This document shows, piece after piece, positions 61,650 through 64,000 of a DNA stretch of 64,000 bases. Origin of the DNA: Cercis canadensis (Eukaryota; Streptophyta; Magnoliopsida; Fabales; Fabaceae). How positions within the stretch are numbered: position 1 is the stretch's first letter; each line of letters starts with the position of its first letter. A program made the position numbers and the translations under genes. The notes under the pieces were generated by a model that ran no database searches, was not told the DNA's origin, and worked only from the letters and a program-made list of their open reading frames with translations. The stretch is taken from NCBI GenBank assembly GCA_003255065.1, contig QAOA01006980.1:199671-263670 (forward strand), read 5' to 3'.

Positions 61650-62331
61650 ATTTTTTATAATTTTCATGTAAAGTATTCCAAAATAGTTGTAATCTAGGAA
61701 TCAATTCGCTTACGGGTCAATGAGATTTGATTATTTATTTAGATGATTACTTTTTAAAGAGGACAGCTAGTTAGGTAGAGAATGGAACTTATGCTAAAAA
61801 ATCCCAAAAGAGGGTAATATATATTAAATAAACAATATGGATTTGAAATGTAGTGCATAGAAAGAACCAAGACGACAAGCTTTATCCTCATTGTCGAGAT
61901 CGTAAAGATTAAGAATCATATTCTTATTATTGCTGATTTCCCACATAAAGGAACAGACAAATATTGTTACACTCTAGAACTAAGTAATTAATATAGTATT
62001 AGTAGTTAATTGTGCATAGTGAGAGGACCAACCTGTGTTTTCTCGTGTCTTCTACATTGGTGCTTATATATTATATCAACGTGCTTCTTAATTAATTTCC
62101 CACTTATCTTTGTTTAACACTATGCTGAAAGGCAAGGGATCTTTCTAAACACTTTTTGTAAAGTTGCTTTAACCCAATAAAGCCTTGTGCATTTCTTGTT
62201 AGTGCTTTCCCATAGTTCCATTGCAATGCACTTTGGATATATAACTCAAACTAGTTTGAGTCATTATGTTCGCTTCTATTCTAACCACATCTTATTTTAT
62301 ATATAAGTTAAAAGTTTTATGATTATATTTA

Positions 62332-62584
62332 AGAAGTTGCTATTTTTATATCATATTTTGTTAATGTCATATCTTATTTAATGTTTAAATATGATATAGA
62401 CTAAATTACTCTTAATTAATATAAAAAGTTTTTAATTTTGACTAAAAATTTTCTATATTAAATGAGAATTTTTACAATTGAGTAAAAACTTTTTATATTA
62501 ATGAGGGTAAATTAGTCTATATTATATTTAGACATTAAATAAGATGTGACATTAATAAAATCAAGTGTAAAATTAACAACTTCC
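62332..62584. mobile_element. Long-TIR MITE (family C, copy 3)
   Basis: The left end AGAAGTTGCTATTTTTATATC and complemented right end GGAAGTTGTTAATTTTACACT lead into arms of over 100 bp (TTTTGTTAATGTCATATCTTATTTAATG against TTTTATTAATGTCACATCTTATTTAATG). It has the best-preserved arms of the three copies. Confidence 0.75.
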
Positions 62585-63124
62585 TTAAGTTTATCATATA
62601 TTATGTAATTTATCACTCAGTGACTTCCAAAAGAATAACCCAACAAATAGTTTTCTGGTAAACTTTTTTAACTTGTAGACCTAAAGTATAGATTATTGTA
62701 CTCTTGCTAATTTTCTATGACAATACTTTCATAGACAAATATGAAATGTTAAATCAATCATATTATTGTTCAACTTCTATTTAGTGACGAAAAAGGTTCT
62801 AAATTAATTTGCCTCCCAAGAAATAGCATTGATCAGTTGCATCCTAGGAATTCATATTAAGAGAGTTTTAAATTACGCTCCACATACACAAGTTGCTATT
62901 TAAATTAAAAAAAAATGACTATTTTTTTATGAACTAAGATGTGTGGAGGCATGGCAAATATTGTTTAATTTTAGTGTGACATATTTTAGAGCTTGCAAAA
63001 GTCAGTCTACCAACATATATATGATTTTCTTATTTTCACGGGTCATTTGTCAACCACTAGATAAAATTTTTGCATTTAAACAGCTTGCGAAAAGTCAGTT
63101 TACCAACATATACACACAATATAT

Positions 63125-63290
63125 AATAAATCAATCAACGAGGATTGGTTCAATTGATAAGGAATCAAACACTTTACTTATAAGACTTGGATTCAAATCT
63201 CACTGTTAACTTACCTTCTTCTGATAAACAATTAAGTACTACAATAATGTGACATGTCTTAACCTTAGAATGAGTAATCTCAATTTATTC
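63125..63290 (+). repeat. Possible SINE-like repeat, copy 2
   Basis: GGTTCAATTGATAAGGAATC and, 35 bases on, CTTGGATTCAAATCTCAC resemble a degenerate tRNA-type A box and B box (GGTTCGAATCC) at roughly the right spacing. A diverged partner lies at 50530-50700. No poly(A) tail or target duplication is clear. Confidence 0.35.
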
Positions 63291-63371
63291 TAAACTTTTA
63301 TATTTTTCAATTGGATTGAATACAATAAATTAAATAAATATATTTTAACTCTACTTTTACACTAAACATCC

Positions 63372-63400
63372 NAAAAAAAAAAAAAAAAAAAAAAAAAATA
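63372..63400. other. Single N followed by poly(A) tract
   Basis: One N at 63372 precedes about 27 A. This is an unresolved homopolymer; unlike the other single-N sites, no flanking direct repeat is seen. Confidence 0.8.
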
Positions 63401-63744
63401 AGGTGTGAAAGTGGTGCAATATATTTTTTATGAACATAACATTAATTGTCAATGATTTATGAATCTAATGACATATTTTTTAATTATAAAAATTGGAATA
63501 TTTGATGTAAAATTTTTTAATTTTGTAGTACATTTTTTTTTATTTCACTTTGCTCTTTTATATATATATATATATATGTTAGATGAATCAATAGATTCCT
63601 ATGTGCTCAATTTTTAATTATTTTTACGTGGTGTTTGGTAAGTGAAATATTTTAATATTTTTGAGAAAGTGAGATGAGAATAAAAGTTTTTCATATTTGA
63701 TATAAGTGAAAAAAAATCATTCTTAAGCATAAAAGATACTAGAC

Positions 63745-64000
63745 ATGAAAGTTTATACTGAAGATGAAAATAAAATGAAAGTTTATAATGAAGATGAAAA
63801 TAAAACTTTCTTGAGAAAGGAGAAATTTCCTTCCTTCTTTGCCCTTCTTCATTCACCGGAGGATCTTCAACCGATAGTGAAGATCTGTATCGACGGGCTA
63901 CAGTCGCCGTCGGTGGCTGTGAAGCGTTCGGCTGCGGCCAAGCTCAGGTTATTGGCGAAGAACCAGGCGAACAATCAGGCTTTGATTGGTGAGTCTGGTG
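63745..64000 (+). CDS. ARM-repeat / plant U-box-like protein, partial (runs off the right edge)
   Basis: The frame opens after a TAA at 63730-63732 and has its first ATG at 63745. From about 63850 composition shifts to GC-rich coding sequence: HSPEDLQPIVKICIDGLQ followed by SVAVKRSAAAKLRLLAKNQA and ALIGESG. These match the first armadillo repeats of PUB-type and related ARM proteins, where EDLQP..K.C..GL.S.S..VKR.AA.KLR.LAKN is typical. The two leading 10-residue units (63745-63774 and 63775-63804) come from a 30-bp tandem repeat and are not conserved family sequence, so the true start or a splice acceptor may lie nearer 63840. No U-box is visible upstream. It may be a U-box-less ARM gene, a later exon, or a 5'-truncated copy. 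Confidence 0.55.
   Translation, partial: MKVYTEDENKMKVYNEDENKTFLRKEKFPSFFALLHSPEDLQPIVKICIDGLQSPSVAVKRSAAAKLRLLAKNQANNQALIGESG

Noticed and set aside
1-64000. Operon-like or defence-island system
   Set aside because: Genes are on both strands, intron-rich and separately promoted; family content is ordinary plant housekeeping and signalling.

Overview
This window is nuclear DNA from a flowering plant, a eudicot and probably woody. It is AT-rich, its genes have many introns with plant-type GT/AG junctions, and it is scattered with small non-autonomous transposons. Seven protein-coding genes can be read. Six are complete multi-exon or intronless genes whose spliced lengths come out as whole codons, except that the seventh is cut by the right edge. 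Nothing prokaryotic, viral or CRISPR-like was seen.

Layout: a FYVE-less phosphatidylinositol-3-phosphate 5-kinase (FAB1C/D type, + strand, 1196-9499, 12 coding exons, 1647 aa); an intronless DUF679 membrane protein (DMP, +, 11158-11799); a GT47 exostosin-family glycosyltransferase (-, 12582-16006, 3 exons, 477 aa) with a decayed copy of its own 3' end just downstream; a PSK SIMULATOR 1-type DUF3475/DUF668 protein (-, 17471-27219, 12 coding exons, 658 aa); a tyrosine-specific protein phosphatase PTP1 (-, 31367-37943, 9 coding exons, 340 aa); a PORR-domain organelle RNA-binding protein (+, 41698-43287, intronless, 529 aa); a MATE transporter of the DTX54 type (-, 52044-55303, 3 exons, 501 aa); and the start or middle of an ARM-repeat/PUB-like protein at the right edge (+, 63745-64000).

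These genes are not an operon; each has its own promoter. From memory, the order FAB1D, exostosin, PSI1 resembles Arabidopsis At1g34260-At1g34320, and PORR, PTP1, MATE resembles At1g71850-At1g71870. The window therefore probably keeps an ancestral gene order that Arabidopsis has split. Several products act in signalling (a PI(3,5)P2 kinase, a PSI-type membrane-anchored growth regulator, a MAPK-directed phosphatase), but joint function is not shown.

The gene-poor stretches (28-31 kb, 38-41 kb, 43-52 kb, 55-64 kb) hold foldback elements: a three-copy long-TIR family at 56.9, 59.9 and 62.3 kb; a two-copy family at 16.4 and 53.2 kb; a hAT-like element with 8-bp flanking repeats; a Stowaway-like MITE; a miniature LTR element (TRIM) and a LINE relic inside one PTP1 intron; and several single foldbacks. 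Four single-N positions are each flanked by direct repeats of 58-208 bp, which look like unmerged contig ends rather than biology.
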